This document shows positions 1 through 5,662 of a stretch of DNA of 6,233 nt, piece after piece. The notes under the pieces were generated by a model. That model worked only from the letters and a program-made list of their open reading frames with translations, was not told the DNA's origin and made no database searches. This DNA comes from Campylobacteraceae bacterium (GTDB lineage: Bacteria; Campylobacterota; Campylobacteria; Campylobacterales; Sulfurospirillaceae), in contig JAFLKZ010000173.1 of assembly GCA_019162915.1 (NCBI GenBank), forward strand, positions 1,417 through 7,649, written 5' to 3'. The first letter of the stretch is position 1; each line of letters opens with the position of its first letter. The position numbers were made by a program, and so were the translations under genes.

Positions 1-688
1 TTACTATTTTTCCATGAGGTGCATTATCCCAAGAAGTTAGCCCCATGCGTTCTTTTTCACTACCTGCTCTATTGTAGATGAGTTCGGCTGCTGTGTGACC
101 GTGAATAGCAAAATGAAGTTTATTCTGCACCTTTGCAAAAAACTTTTTAGTTGTCTCATCGTCTTTGTTGTAATCCACACTTGTAGAGTATATGTCTGTA
201 ATCTTTTGATAAAACATCCGCTCACTAAGGCGTATCTCTCGTATCTCTTCCAAGAGTTTATCGAAGTAGTTTTGTCCTAAAAATGAACCGTTTTCAAGTC
301 GCTTTTTATCGAGTACAAACCCTTTGATAGCAAACTCTTTCAGCACACTTGTCGCCCACTGTCTAAACTGTGTCGCTTTTTTGGAGTTTACTCTATACCC
401 TACGGAGATGATGGCATCAAGATTGTAGTATTTTGTGTTATAGGTTTTACCATCATTGGCAGTTTGTCGGAATTCCCGACATACTGATTTTTCAACCAAT
501 TCTTCACTCTCAAATATATTTTTAAGATGCTCAATTATAGTTGTTCGACCTTTATCAAAAAGCTGGGCTATCATCGTTTGAGTAAGCCAAACCGACTCTT
601 CAAAAACTTTAACTTCTATGCTGTTTTCACCACTTTGCGAGGTAAATATCAAAAATTCAGCTGTTGAGTTTCTTATGAGTTTATCCAT
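1..688 (-). CDS. rhuM: RhuM family protein, N-terminal 229 residues (3' end beyond window)
   Basis: I translated this frame by hand. It starts at ATG 686-688, is open to base 1 without a stop, and gives 229 residues, so the C-terminal part (the family is usually about 330-350 residues) is outside the window. Recognisable family stretches are WLTQTMIAQLFDKGRTTI (about residues 34-51), a helix-turn-helix-like segment, then YYNLDAIISVGYRVNS (about 87-102), FRQWATSVLKEFAIKGFVLD (about 108-127) and the segment near residues 195-226 with HGHTAAELIYNRA and WDNAPHGKIV. The start is fixed by a TAG codon immediately upstream in frame. The ribosome site is weak (AAGG about ten bases upstream). RhuM was named from a Salmonella pathogenicity island, but its biochemical function is unknown. 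In many bacteria it lies within or beside type I restriction-modification loci, which fits the neighbouring defence-like pair. G+C here (25 of 60 bases in 361-420) resembles sbcC rather than the cassette between them. Family identity is fairly sure; the role is not. Confidence 0.82.
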   Translation of the reverse strand, partial: MDKLIRNSTAEFLIFTSQSGENSIEVKVFEESVWLTQTMIAQLFDKGRTTIIEHLKNIFESEELVEKSVCREFRQTANDGKTYNTKYYNLDAIISVGYRVNSKKATQFRQWATSVLKEFAIKGFVLDKKRLENGSFLGQNYFDKLLEEIREIRLSERMFYQKITDIYSTSVDYNKDDETTKKFFAKVQNKLHFAIHGHTAAELIYNRAGSEKERMGLTSWDNAPHGKIV

Positions 689-750
689 CTAGTGAAACCT
701 TATTATTCATTTGTAACATTATTTTTTTGCAACTACTTTACTCTTAATTA

Positions 751-797
751 TTGCATTGTTTTGAAAAAATTTCAATTTGAAATGCCTCGCAATGCAA
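751..797. promoter_or_regulatory. Nested inverted repeats upstream of rhuM; candidate operator or cruciform
   Basis: The outer arms are TTGCATTG (751-758) and CAATGCAA (790-797), a perfect 8-bp inverted repeat. Inside lies ATTTCAATTTGAAAT (769-783), a perfect 7-bp inverted repeat around one central base. The hexamer TTGAAA also alternates in orientation three times: 761-766 forward, 770-775 reverse, 777-782 forward. The position, 63-109 bases upstream of the rhuM start, would suit a repressor operator. The AT-rich inner arms make it a poor terminator. The repeats are seen directly; the regulatory role is inference. Confidence 0.4.
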
Positions 798-828
798 CCA
801 ACCCACACGCCAAAGCTCATCGTTTTTT

Positions 829-838
829 TTACATGTAA
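829..838. repeat. TTACATGTAA palindrome, intergenic copy
   Basis: This is an exact copy of the 10-bp palindrome that recurs in sbcC and sbcD, but here it lies outside any gene, about 43 bases beyond the ariB-like stop and next to a T8 run. It shows that the element is not tied to coding for the LHV tripeptide. Confidence 0.85.
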
Positions 839-880
839 GAATAAAAAGTACAAAAAGTAGCCTGTCACCTTTTTTCTTTT

Positions 881-1843
881 TTATGCAACTTTTAAATGTT
901 TATCCAAAAACTGAAATAAACAAGTTGGAGTATTTGAATATTGAGCCAATACTGAAATTGAATCTTCTAGTTTAAAAGATAAAGCACACTTATATTTTTT
1001 TGTCAATATTTTTTGATGTTTACTAGTTGCTTCTTCTTTTAATCTTTTTAAAAAATCTATGAAAAATTTCAATTCAAATTTACCTCTAAATATACATGAT
1101 TTATCAATTTTATTAAAATAAGCAATTTTACTATCAATCATATCAGTAGTAACTTTTGGTGCATTTGTAAATAATGTATTTTCTAAAATTTCTTGATTCT
1201 CTAAATCATCAAATATGTTAAGCTTTAAATTTAAATTTATATCAAACATGTTTTCATCAATCTTAAAATACTTTTTTAAAACTTCATTGATATTTAATCT
1301 AGTACTTAATTTTGTACTTATTCTAATATCATGCTGACAAGAGAGCCAAGCATTTAAAAATAGTAATTTATTATGATAACTATCTAATGATTTAGTATGC
1401 AGTTTTACAATCTTTATGAAATTTTCATCACTTTCATTCATATTGAATTCATTTTGCAAAATCTTCTTTAAAGTTTCTTCTGTAGAATAAAAATTCTCTA
1501 TTGAATAACAAGGAGTAACATACAATTCATTTTCAACTGTATCATCAGTATAATCTTTATCTATAAAAAATAATGCTTTAGCTTTATTGTATTCCTTTCT
1601 ATTTTTAATTAACTCTTTTGCCTTTAAAACTAAATCTCGTCCTTCACATGTAAAATCTTGAAATTCTCTTTCATATTTTATTGTGATTCTAGTACCATAA
1701 TATTTCTTATCTTCATCCCCTTCAAAAAAGCAGTACACAATATTTGGATTAGTTTTGGAATATGCTCTTGCAAAATTTGCATATGCGACATGTCCTGATT
1801 CAGCAGACTCTTTCATTTCATTTAATAAATTACAACTACTCAT
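881..1843 (-). CDS. DUF4435 / TOPRIM-domain nuclease, PARIS AriB-like
   Basis: This 320-residue protein has the layout of the DUF4435 family. A TOPRIM-type acidic motif, VYCFFEGDEDKKYY (residues 36-49, Glu41), is followed by a glycine-containing strand-helix segment near CEGRDLVLKAKEL (66-78), then ALFFIDKDYTDD with the Asp-x-Asp pair D95/D97, and the characteristic YSIENFY (113-119). The rest is mostly helical and unassigned. In PARIS systems AriB has this fold and about this length. It is held by the ATPase AriA and, when a phage anti-restriction protein is sensed, is released as a nuclease; the studied E. coli enzyme cuts a lysine tRNA. The start ATG overlaps the stop of the ATPase gene by 8 bases (ATGAGTAG), so translational coupling is likely; only a weak GGA lies upstream. 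Composition is strikingly AT-rich (11 G+C in bases 1081-1140), suggesting recent acquisition. The catalytic residues look intact. DUF4435 also occurs beside other ABC ATPases, so the family is surer than the PARIS label. Confidence 0.75.
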   Translation of the reverse strand: MSSCNLLNEMKESAESGHVAYANFARAYSKTNPNIVYCFFEGDEDKKYYGTRITIKYEREFQDFTCEGRDLVLKAKELIKNRKEYNKAKALFFIDKDYTDDTVENELYVTPCYSIENFYSTEETLKKILQNEFNMNESDENFIKIVKLHTKSLDSYHNKLLFLNAWLSCQHDIRISTKLSTRLNINEVLKKYFKIDENMFDINLNLKLNIFDDLENQEILENTLFTNAPKVTTDMIDSKIAYFNKIDKSCIFRGKFELKFFIDFLKRLKEEATSKHQKILTKKYKCALSFKLEDSISVLAQYSNTPTCLFQFLDKHLKVA

Positions 1844-2108
1844 TAATATTATCCATGTACATGTTAATGCCTACAGCATATGCTTCTAACTCATTTTGAA
1901 ATATAAATGGAGAATGTGTTACAGCTAGTAAAAATTTACACTTTTCAGAATTCATAATATCAGGTAATAAGCGTTTTTGCCATGGCAGGGACAATGAAAG
2001 TTCTGGTTCATCAAATAAAACTATTAAATTTTCTGTTTTTTCTAAATATATTTTTGAAAATATTGAAATAATCTGTTTTTCACCAGATGATAATTTATTT
2101 ATTTCCAC
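1836..2108 (-). CDS. C-terminal fragment of the AriA-like ATPase, from an internal GTG (90 codons)
   Basis: The frame holds the signature LSSGEKQ, Walker B with DEPELSL and the THSPF H-loop. The frame is open well upstream of the GTG at 2106-2108, back to the A6 run, and the intervening 51 codons look like the normal link of the same protein. I see no good ribosome site before the GTG. Independent translation is therefore unlikely; this piece most probably makes sense only when joined to the upstream half. Confidence 0.3.
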   Translation of the reverse strand: MEINKLSSGEKQIISIFSKIYLEKTENLIVLFDEPELSLSLPWQKRLLPDIMNSEKCKFLLAVTHSPFIFQNELEAYAVGINMYMDNINE

Positions 2109-2254
2109 TTTTTCATCAGTACCATTTCTGTAAATATCTAAGTCAACTGAACTTTCATCGTATATAAATTGTTTATCAACTAAATACTCATTACATACAT
2201 CACGAAATTTTTTTATTTTATCGTCAAGATGTTTATGCTCATTATAAATATCTA

Positions 2255-3190
2255 TTAATCTTTTTTAGCTTTTAATTTTGATGTGTCCTTTAACAAGCTT
2301 AATATCGACTCTTTATCTCTTTTGGGTATATTATCTCCAACTCTATGTAAAATAATTTTGATTGTATTTTGATCCAATGCTTCAATTTCTTTTGAACTAA
2401 TATTTTTTGCAGTATGTAAAAAATGAGATAACATTTGTCCTGTTAATTTTGAAAATCCTGTAATAGTTGATTTTTCAATTTCTTGTTCAATTTTTATAAT
2501 CTTTTGTTTAACATCTTCCATACCAAAATGAATCAATGTATCATCAGTTACTTCAAAATCTTCTTCCATCTCTCTATAATAAGTTCTATCACTACGTTGT
2601 ACAATTCTCTCTTTAAAAGTACCTAAATTCTTTAAATCTTCCTCAACTCTTCTATAAGTTGGTAAATATAATATTGAAAAATTTAAATCTTGTCTAATTT
2701 GTTCCAATTTATCAAATACATCAGAAATAGGCTGCTCTTTGATATATCTAAAAATTTCTTGAGCCATAATTCTCAGTGGTGCAAATTTTTTTATCTCCTC
2801 TTTTTGAATTAATTTATCAATAATATTTAATACTTCATCATTGAAATTTGTAAACTTATCAAGCCCTGAAAAATCTAAATTTTCTATTTGATTTAAAAAA
2901 CTCATAGGTAACCTTCTATGGTTATTATTATTTTCTTTGTAAGTTAGATAATTTTCTAATTCAAATTTCGAAAACTGTATTTTTTCTTCATTTTCAAAAA
3001 TCAATTCCATCGTTTCAAATTCAATATTTGAAAGTTTTCTATATTTTTTGTTCAAAAGATAATACAATGAATTAAGAACGGTTGTTTTACCAAAACCATT
3101 CTCGCCAATTAATATTTTCACATTATCTTCAAAGCTAATATCAACATTTCTAAAGCCAAAAAGCCCTATTATCTTAAATCTCGCTATCAT
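2255..3190 (-). CDS. N-terminal fragment of the AriA-like ATPase, as literally encoded (311 aa)
   Basis: This is what ordinary translation gives from the upstream part of the split ATPase gene. It carries the P-loop GENGFGKT (29-36) and the helical middle region, and ends KLKAKKD just after the A6 run. On its own it cannot hydrolyse ATP in the usual ABC manner, because the signature, Walker B and switch histidine lie downstream in another frame. If the frameshift is a sequencing error this fragment does not exist as such. If it is real, a product of this length is the default. Confidence 0.55.
   Translation of the reverse strand: MIARFKIIGLFGFRNVDISFEDNVKILIGENGFGKTTVLNSLYYLLNKKYRKLSNIEFETMELIFENEEKIQFSKFELENYLTYKENNNNHRRLPMSFLNQIENLDFSGLDKFTNFNDEVLNIIDKLIQKEEIKKFAPLRIMAQEIFRYIKEQPISDVFDKLEQIRQDLNFSILYLPTYRRVEEDLKNLGTFKERIVQRSDRTYYREMEEDFEVTDDTLIHFGMEDVKQKIIKIEQEIEKSTITGFSKLTGQMLSHFLHTAKNISSKEIEALDQNTIKIILHRVGDNIPKRDKESILSLLKDTSKLKAKKD
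2261..2266 (-). other. Frameshift site: A6 run spanning two AAA lysine codons
   Basis: In the upstream frame the codons are GCT AAA AAA GAT TAA, so the frame ends two codons after the run. Re-reading the last A (a -1 slip on AAA), or one extra A, gives GCT AAA AAA AGA TTA ATA, which stays open to the natural end of the ATPase. Removing one A hits a stop within a few codons, so only the -1 or +A route restores the protein. The run is not placed as the classic A-AAA-AAG heptamer in the zero frame, so tandem slippage would be inefficient. Confidence 0.8.
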
Positions 3191-3196
3191 TCCCTT

Positions 3197-3202
3197 CTCC
3201 TC
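3197..3202 (-). promoter_or_regulatory. Ribosome binding site of the AriA-like gene
   Basis: The minus strand reads GAGGAG six bases before ATG 3188-3190. It is a strong Shine-Dalgarno sequence and fixes the start used for the ATPase. Confidence 0.75.
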
Positions 3203-3238
3203 ACATGTGTTTATTTTTTTAAGATTTTATTTATACAA

Positions 3239-3252
3239 GATACGACTGTATC
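3239..3252. repeat. Small inverted repeat between promoter and start of the ATPase gene
   Basis: GATAC (3239-3243) and GTATC (3248-3252) form a perfect 5-bp inverted repeat with a four-base spacer, just downstream of the candidate -10 box. It could be an operator, but arms this short arise easily by chance. Confidence 0.25.
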
Positions 3253-3257
3253 CACTT

Positions 3258-3263
3258 ATTATA
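3258..3263 (-). promoter_or_regulatory. Candidate -10 box (TATAAT) for the defence cassette
   Basis: The minus strand carries a perfect TATAAT about 68 bases upstream of the ATPase start, in the 102-bp gap after sbcC. No good -35 hexamer lies at 17 bases; only AT-rich tracts do. Campylobacterota sigma-70 promoters often lack a clear -35, so this is plausible. It would give the ATPase/nuclease pair transcription separate from sbcDC. Confidence 0.4.
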
Positions 3264-3292
3264 CACTTTCTCTTCATATAAAAATTGTTTTT

Positions 3293-5662
3293 TTACAACT
3301 CTACAACTCTCTCAAACATCTCTTTAATCTCCATCTCGTGGCTTATCAAAAATATCTGTCGGTACTGTTCTTTTATGGTATGAAACGCTTCTAAGATTTG
3401 CATTCTTCGGTTTTCGTCTTGGCTTCCAAACACTTCATCGAAGGCTAAAAATCCCACACTACTTGCACCGCTGAGTTCGCTTAGTGTTTTGGAGATGGCG
3501 ATGCGAAGCACTAAGTTGGCGAGGTCTATCTCGCCACCGCTGAAGCGTTCTATGGGGTAGCATTTGCCCTCGTCGTAGATGAAAAAGTCAAAGTCGTTGT
3601 TCACTTCGATGTATTGGTATTTGCCTTTGGTGATGGTGGCGTACATCTGGGAGGCGATTTGTGAGATGCGTGGGGCTATTTTTGAGTTGAGTTTTGTTTT
3701 AAACTCGCTAAGGCTTAGTTTGATTTTCTCATAGTCTTGCAAATCGTCTTTTTTACTCTGTACTTTTTTAAGCTGTATGTCGTTATTTTCCAGAGCGTTT
3801 TGCAAGGTTTTTATCTCGCCTTCATTTTTAGCTATCTTTTCTTTTAGCTCTGAAATAACGCTGTATTGTTTCTCTTTTTGCTTTTGAAGTTCGTCGTATT
3901 CGCTTTGTTTTGCGGTGTGTTTTAGCTCATCGTAAAGTGTTTTGGCAACTTCCATTTCTTTCTCTTTAGCCTTTACATGTAAAGCTTCTGCACTCTTACA
4001 TGTAACCGCCAAATCCTCCCGAACGCCCTGCTCTCGTTTGAGTTCTGCTTCAAGACTTAAGACGGTTTCGTACTTTGGTTTTAACTCCAAAAAGCTTTTT
4101 TGCACTCTTACATGTAAGGCTTCATCGTAAGCGTGTTTTGAGAGTTTGTCTAGCTCATCTTTATTGCGTTTGCCTTGTTCGCTTACTTTTGTAAAATGCT
4201 CTTTGGCGTTTGCCAAATCTTTTTGCTTGCTGAGGATTAAACTTAGCGCCGTTTCGTTTACATGTAACGCTTTTTGGGTTTGTTCTTTTTGAAGTTCAAC
4301 CTCTCCTATCTGTTTGGTGAGAAGTTCAAGTTTTGCTTTAGTGGTGTCTATCTTTTGAGTTTGCGTATTTTGCACGATGTCGTTTAGGGATGCAATGACA
4401 TTGTCGTACTCGTCGAGCAGTTGCCTTGTGCATGTAGGGCAGTTTGATTCTCGCCCTAAGCTTTGTATCTTGGCTATCTTTTGTTGTGTGTCTAAGACGA
4501 CTCGCTGTTCGGCTGAGAGTTCATTTTGAAGATTTTTTTGTTCTGTTTGCTTGCCCGTAAACTCGGTTTTTATCTTTACATGTAAAGCTTCATTTTCTTT
4601 TTTTTGCCCTAAAAGTGTCTCATACGATTTGGTTTGCTCTTCGAGTGTTGCGATGTCTGTTTTGGCTTTGGTGTACTGGGCACGTAACTGGGTTTGCTCT
4701 TTTTCCAAGCCCTCTTTTTTTATCTGTATGTTTTTAAGGTTTTCGTGCTCTTTTAGCTTTACATGTAAAGATTCGTACTCTTTTTTAACGCTGCTTTGCG
4801 CTTTAAGTTCTTTGGCTTTTGTTTCTAAGTTTTTGAGCTCTTCGGTGAGTTTTGTTTGATTGGCTAGGTTTGCATTAATGTCGTTTTTAATGAGGGAGAG
4901 TTCGCTGATGAGCTTTTGTTTTTGCTCTTTTGTTTTGACAAAAAGTTCTAATTCTTGCTTTACATGTAACTCTTGTTTTTTGGTGTTTTCTAGTTCTGTA
5001 GTTTTGATTTTTACTTCTTTTTCAAAGGCTTGTTTTATGGCGGTGCTCTCTTTTATCAACGCTTTTTTGCTTTTGAGCTCTTCTTCGCCCAGCAAAAACT
5101 CCGCACTTGCGGCGATGTCACGTTTGAGTTCCCTGCTTTTTTCGATGAGTTCATTTTCCACAAAGTCTATCTTTTCAAGCCCAAGAAGTTTGCGTATCAT
5201 CTTTTTTCTATCTTCATTTTTAAGCGTGCTGAGGCTGGTAAGCTCTTTTTGAGAAGCGAAAAGCGTGTGCAAAAACGCCTCTTTACTCATCTTGGTGAGT
5301 TTCGCAATGGCAACCGTGACTTCTCTTGCTCCACTGGTAGTCAGCTCACCGTTTTTATACAGCTTGGCATTGGCACTGAGGGCTTTGCCACGAAACTCAC
5401 GAATGACTTTGTACGCCATGCCTTCAAACTCAAAATCAAGCTCCACAACAACAGCATCTTTATCACTGGCATTGGCGTTTCGTATGACTTCTTTAAATTT
5501 TTTATTTCTAAGCTCTCCATAAAGCGCAAAAAGGATGGCTTCAAAAAGGGTCGATTTGCCACTACCGTTTTTTCCGATGATGCCAATTAAGCCCTCGCCA
5601 AACTCGATGTCAAAAGAGGTGTAGCGTTTGAAGTTTTCAAGGTGAAGTTTAGAGAGTATCAT
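3293..5662 (-). CDS. sbcC: SbcC, Rad50-like ATPase subunit of the SbcCD nuclease
   Basis: The 789-residue protein has the full Rad50/SbcC plan. Walker A GKNGSGKS lies at 30-37 in the opening ATPase half, followed by a Q-loop region near ASQKEL, long Lys/Glu-rich coiled-coil arms, and a zinc-hook CPTC at the apex (C408 and C411, almost exactly mid-protein). The signature RFSGGE (706-711), Walker B LAFDEVF (739-745), D-loop GSQD and switch histidine H775 in LISHE follow. With SbcD it forms an ATP-driven DNA end and hairpin nuclease used in repair and in cutting palindromes during replication. It is shorter than E. coli SbcC (about 1050 residues). I chose ATG 5660-5662 rather than the GTG one codon earlier because AGGAGG lies six bases before the ATG. 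The gene overlaps sbcD by 14 bases. Its coiled-coil part carries seven exact TTACATGTAA palindromes (starting L232, L299, L360, L466, L516, V553 and L561); the ATPase halves carry none. Confidence 0.95.
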   Translation of the reverse strand: MILSKLHLENFKRYTSFDIEFGEGLIGIIGKNGSGKSTLFEAILFALYGELRNKKFKEVIRNANASDKDAVVVELDFEFEGMAYKVIREFRGKALSANAKLYKNGELTTSGAREVTVAIAKLTKMSKEAFLHTLFASQKELTSLSTLKNEDRKKMIRKLLGLEKIDFVENELIEKSRELKRDIAASAEFLLGEEELKSKKALIKESTAIKQAFEKEVKIKTTELENTKKQELHVKQELELFVKTKEQKQKLISELSLIKNDINANLANQTKLTEELKNLETKAKELKAQSSVKKEYESLHVKLKEHENLKNIQIKKEGLEKEQTQLRAQYTKAKTDIATLEEQTKSYETLLGQKKENEALHVKIKTEFTGKQTEQKNLQNELSAEQRVVLDTQQKIAKIQSLGRESNCPTCTRQLLDEYDNVIASLNDIVQNTQTQKIDTTKAKLELLTKQIGEVELQKEQTQKALHVNETALSLILSKQKDLANAKEHFTKVSEQGKRNKDELDKLSKHAYDEALHVRVQKSFLELKPKYETVLSLEAELKREQGVREDLAVTCKSAEALHVKAKEKEMEVAKTLYDELKHTAKQSEYDELQKQKEKQYSVISELKEKIAKNEGEIKTLQNALENNDIQLKKVQSKKDDLQDYEKIKLSLSEFKTKLNSKIAPRISQIASQMYATITKGKYQYIEVNNDFDFFIYDEGKCYPIERFSGGEIDLANLVLRIAISKTLSELSGASSVGFLAFDEVFGSQDENRRMQILEAFHTIKEQYRQIFLISHEMEIKEMFERVVEL
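3973..3982. repeat. TTACATGTAA copy in sbcC (LHV at 561-563)
   Basis: Exact palindrome, extended here to 14 bp (CTTTACATGTAAAG, 3971-3984). It is read as EALHVK and followed on the plus strand by the GCTTC extension shared by several copies. Confidence 0.9.
3996..4005. repeat. TTACATGTAA copy in sbcC read in a different frame (VTCK)
   Basis: Exact palindrome 23 bp from the previous copy. Here the sbcC frame reads it as V-T-C-K (about 553-556) instead of L-H-V, the only coding copy in that register. It is the end of a 17-bp sequence (3989-4005) also found at 4101-4117. Confidence 0.9.
4101..4117. repeat. 17-bp repeat ending in TTACATGTAA (palindrome at 4108-4117)
   Basis: TGCACTCTTACATGTAA here is identical to 3989-4005. 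In this copy the palindrome is read as L516-H-V within DEALHVRV. The two copies lie 112 bp apart in different reading frames. Confidence 0.88.
4258..4267. repeat. TTACATGTAA copy in sbcC (LHV at 466-468)
   Basis: Exact palindrome read as KALHVNE, in the arm just after the zinc hook. Confidence 0.9.
4576..4585. repeat. TTACATGTAA copy in sbcC (LHV at 360-362)
   Basis: Exact palindrome, 14 bp when extended (4574-4587), read as NEALHVK, with the GCTTC extension on the plus strand. Confidence 0.9.
4759..4768. repeat. TTACATGTAA copy in sbcC (LHV at 299-301)
   Basis: Exact palindrome, 14 bp when extended (4757-4770), read as ESLHVK. Confidence 0.9.
4960..4969. repeat. TTACATGTAA copy in sbcC (LHV at 232-234)
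   Basis: Exact palindrome read as QELHVKQE, the most N-terminal copy in the sbcC coiled coil. Confidence 0.9.

Larger units (their letters stand above)
689..880. other. Non-coding gap between the ariB-like gene and rhuM
   Basis: This 192-bp stretch separates the stop of the DUF4435 gene from the start of rhuM. I see no ORF worth reporting. It contains nested inverted repeats (751-797), one exact TTACATGTAA (829-838) and a short tandem repeat, AAAAAGTA, at 843-850 and 852-859. No convincing GC-rich hairpin followed by T's is visible on the minus strand after the ariB-like stop. I could not find a strong sigma-70 promoter for rhuM, although a promoter must lie here if rhuM is not read through from ariB. 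Confidence 0.6.
1836..3190 (-). pseudogene. ABC-class AAA ATPase, PARIS AriA-like, split by one frameshift
   Basis: These bases read as one gene if a single A is added (or the ribosome slips back one base) in the A6 run at 2261-2266; I checked every codon of the joined frame and it is open. The 451-residue product then has, in order, Walker A GENGFGKT (29-36), a long helical insert, signature LSSGEKQ (367-373), Walker B LIVLFDEPELSL (389-400, D394/E395) and H-loop THSPF (425-429). This order and length fit AriA, the sensor ATPase of PARIS, which assembles into a multimer that sequesters AriB. The opening GLFGFRNVDISF is typical of this ATPase group. The start ATG has GAGGAG six bases upstream. 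The next gene overlaps it by 8 bases. Apart from the frameshift nothing looks decayed: no other stops, all motifs intact. The cause could be a sequencing error in a homopolymer, a recent mutation, or recoding. Without recoding the product ends at residue 311 and lacks the signature and Walker B. Confidence 0.75.

Noticed and set aside
37..280. Small ORFs of about 60 codons on both strands
   Set aside because: They overlap the long, clearly recognisable RhuM frame and have no features of their own.
689..750. Sigma-70 promoter for rhuM
   Set aside because: TTGCAA-like and TAATAA-like hexamers occur, but none at a convincing spacing in this very AT-rich stretch.
840..880. Terminator after the ariB-like gene
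   Set aside because: No stable hairpin with a following T run could be found on the minus strand; the T-rich tracts are on the plus strand.
2258..2267. Classic programmed -1 heptamer (A AAA AAG)
   Set aside because: The zero-frame codons are GCT AAA AAA GAT, so the heptamer is out of register. A tandem slip would force mispairing with TAA, and only single-tRNA slippage or transcript slippage remains possible.
1836..3190. Septu (PtuA/PtuB) or Gabija-type system
   Set aside because: The partner protein has TOPRIM-type acidic motifs and YSIENFY of DUF4435, not an HNH nuclease or UvrD-like helicase, and the ATPase has no fused TOPRIM domain.
3270..3295. Terminator after sbcC
   Set aside because: Only short A/T arms are present, with no GC-rich stem, so I do not call it.
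3973..4969. CRISPR array or tandem repeat
   Set aside because: The repeats are 10-17 bp with irregular spacing from 23 to over 300 bp inside an intact gene, so they are neither CRISPR repeats nor a tandem array.
5341..5586. 81-codon minus-strand ORF inside the start of sbcC
   Set aside because: It is out of frame within the SbcC ATPase region, which is unmistakable in the main frame.
3942..5590. Several plus-strand ORFs opposite sbcC, some with repeated FTCKAS-like peptides
   Set aside because: They are antisense shadows of sbcC. The repeated peptide arises because the palindrome TTACATGTAA plus its AGCTTC extension reads as TCKAS on the other strand. No ribosome sites or family likeness were seen.
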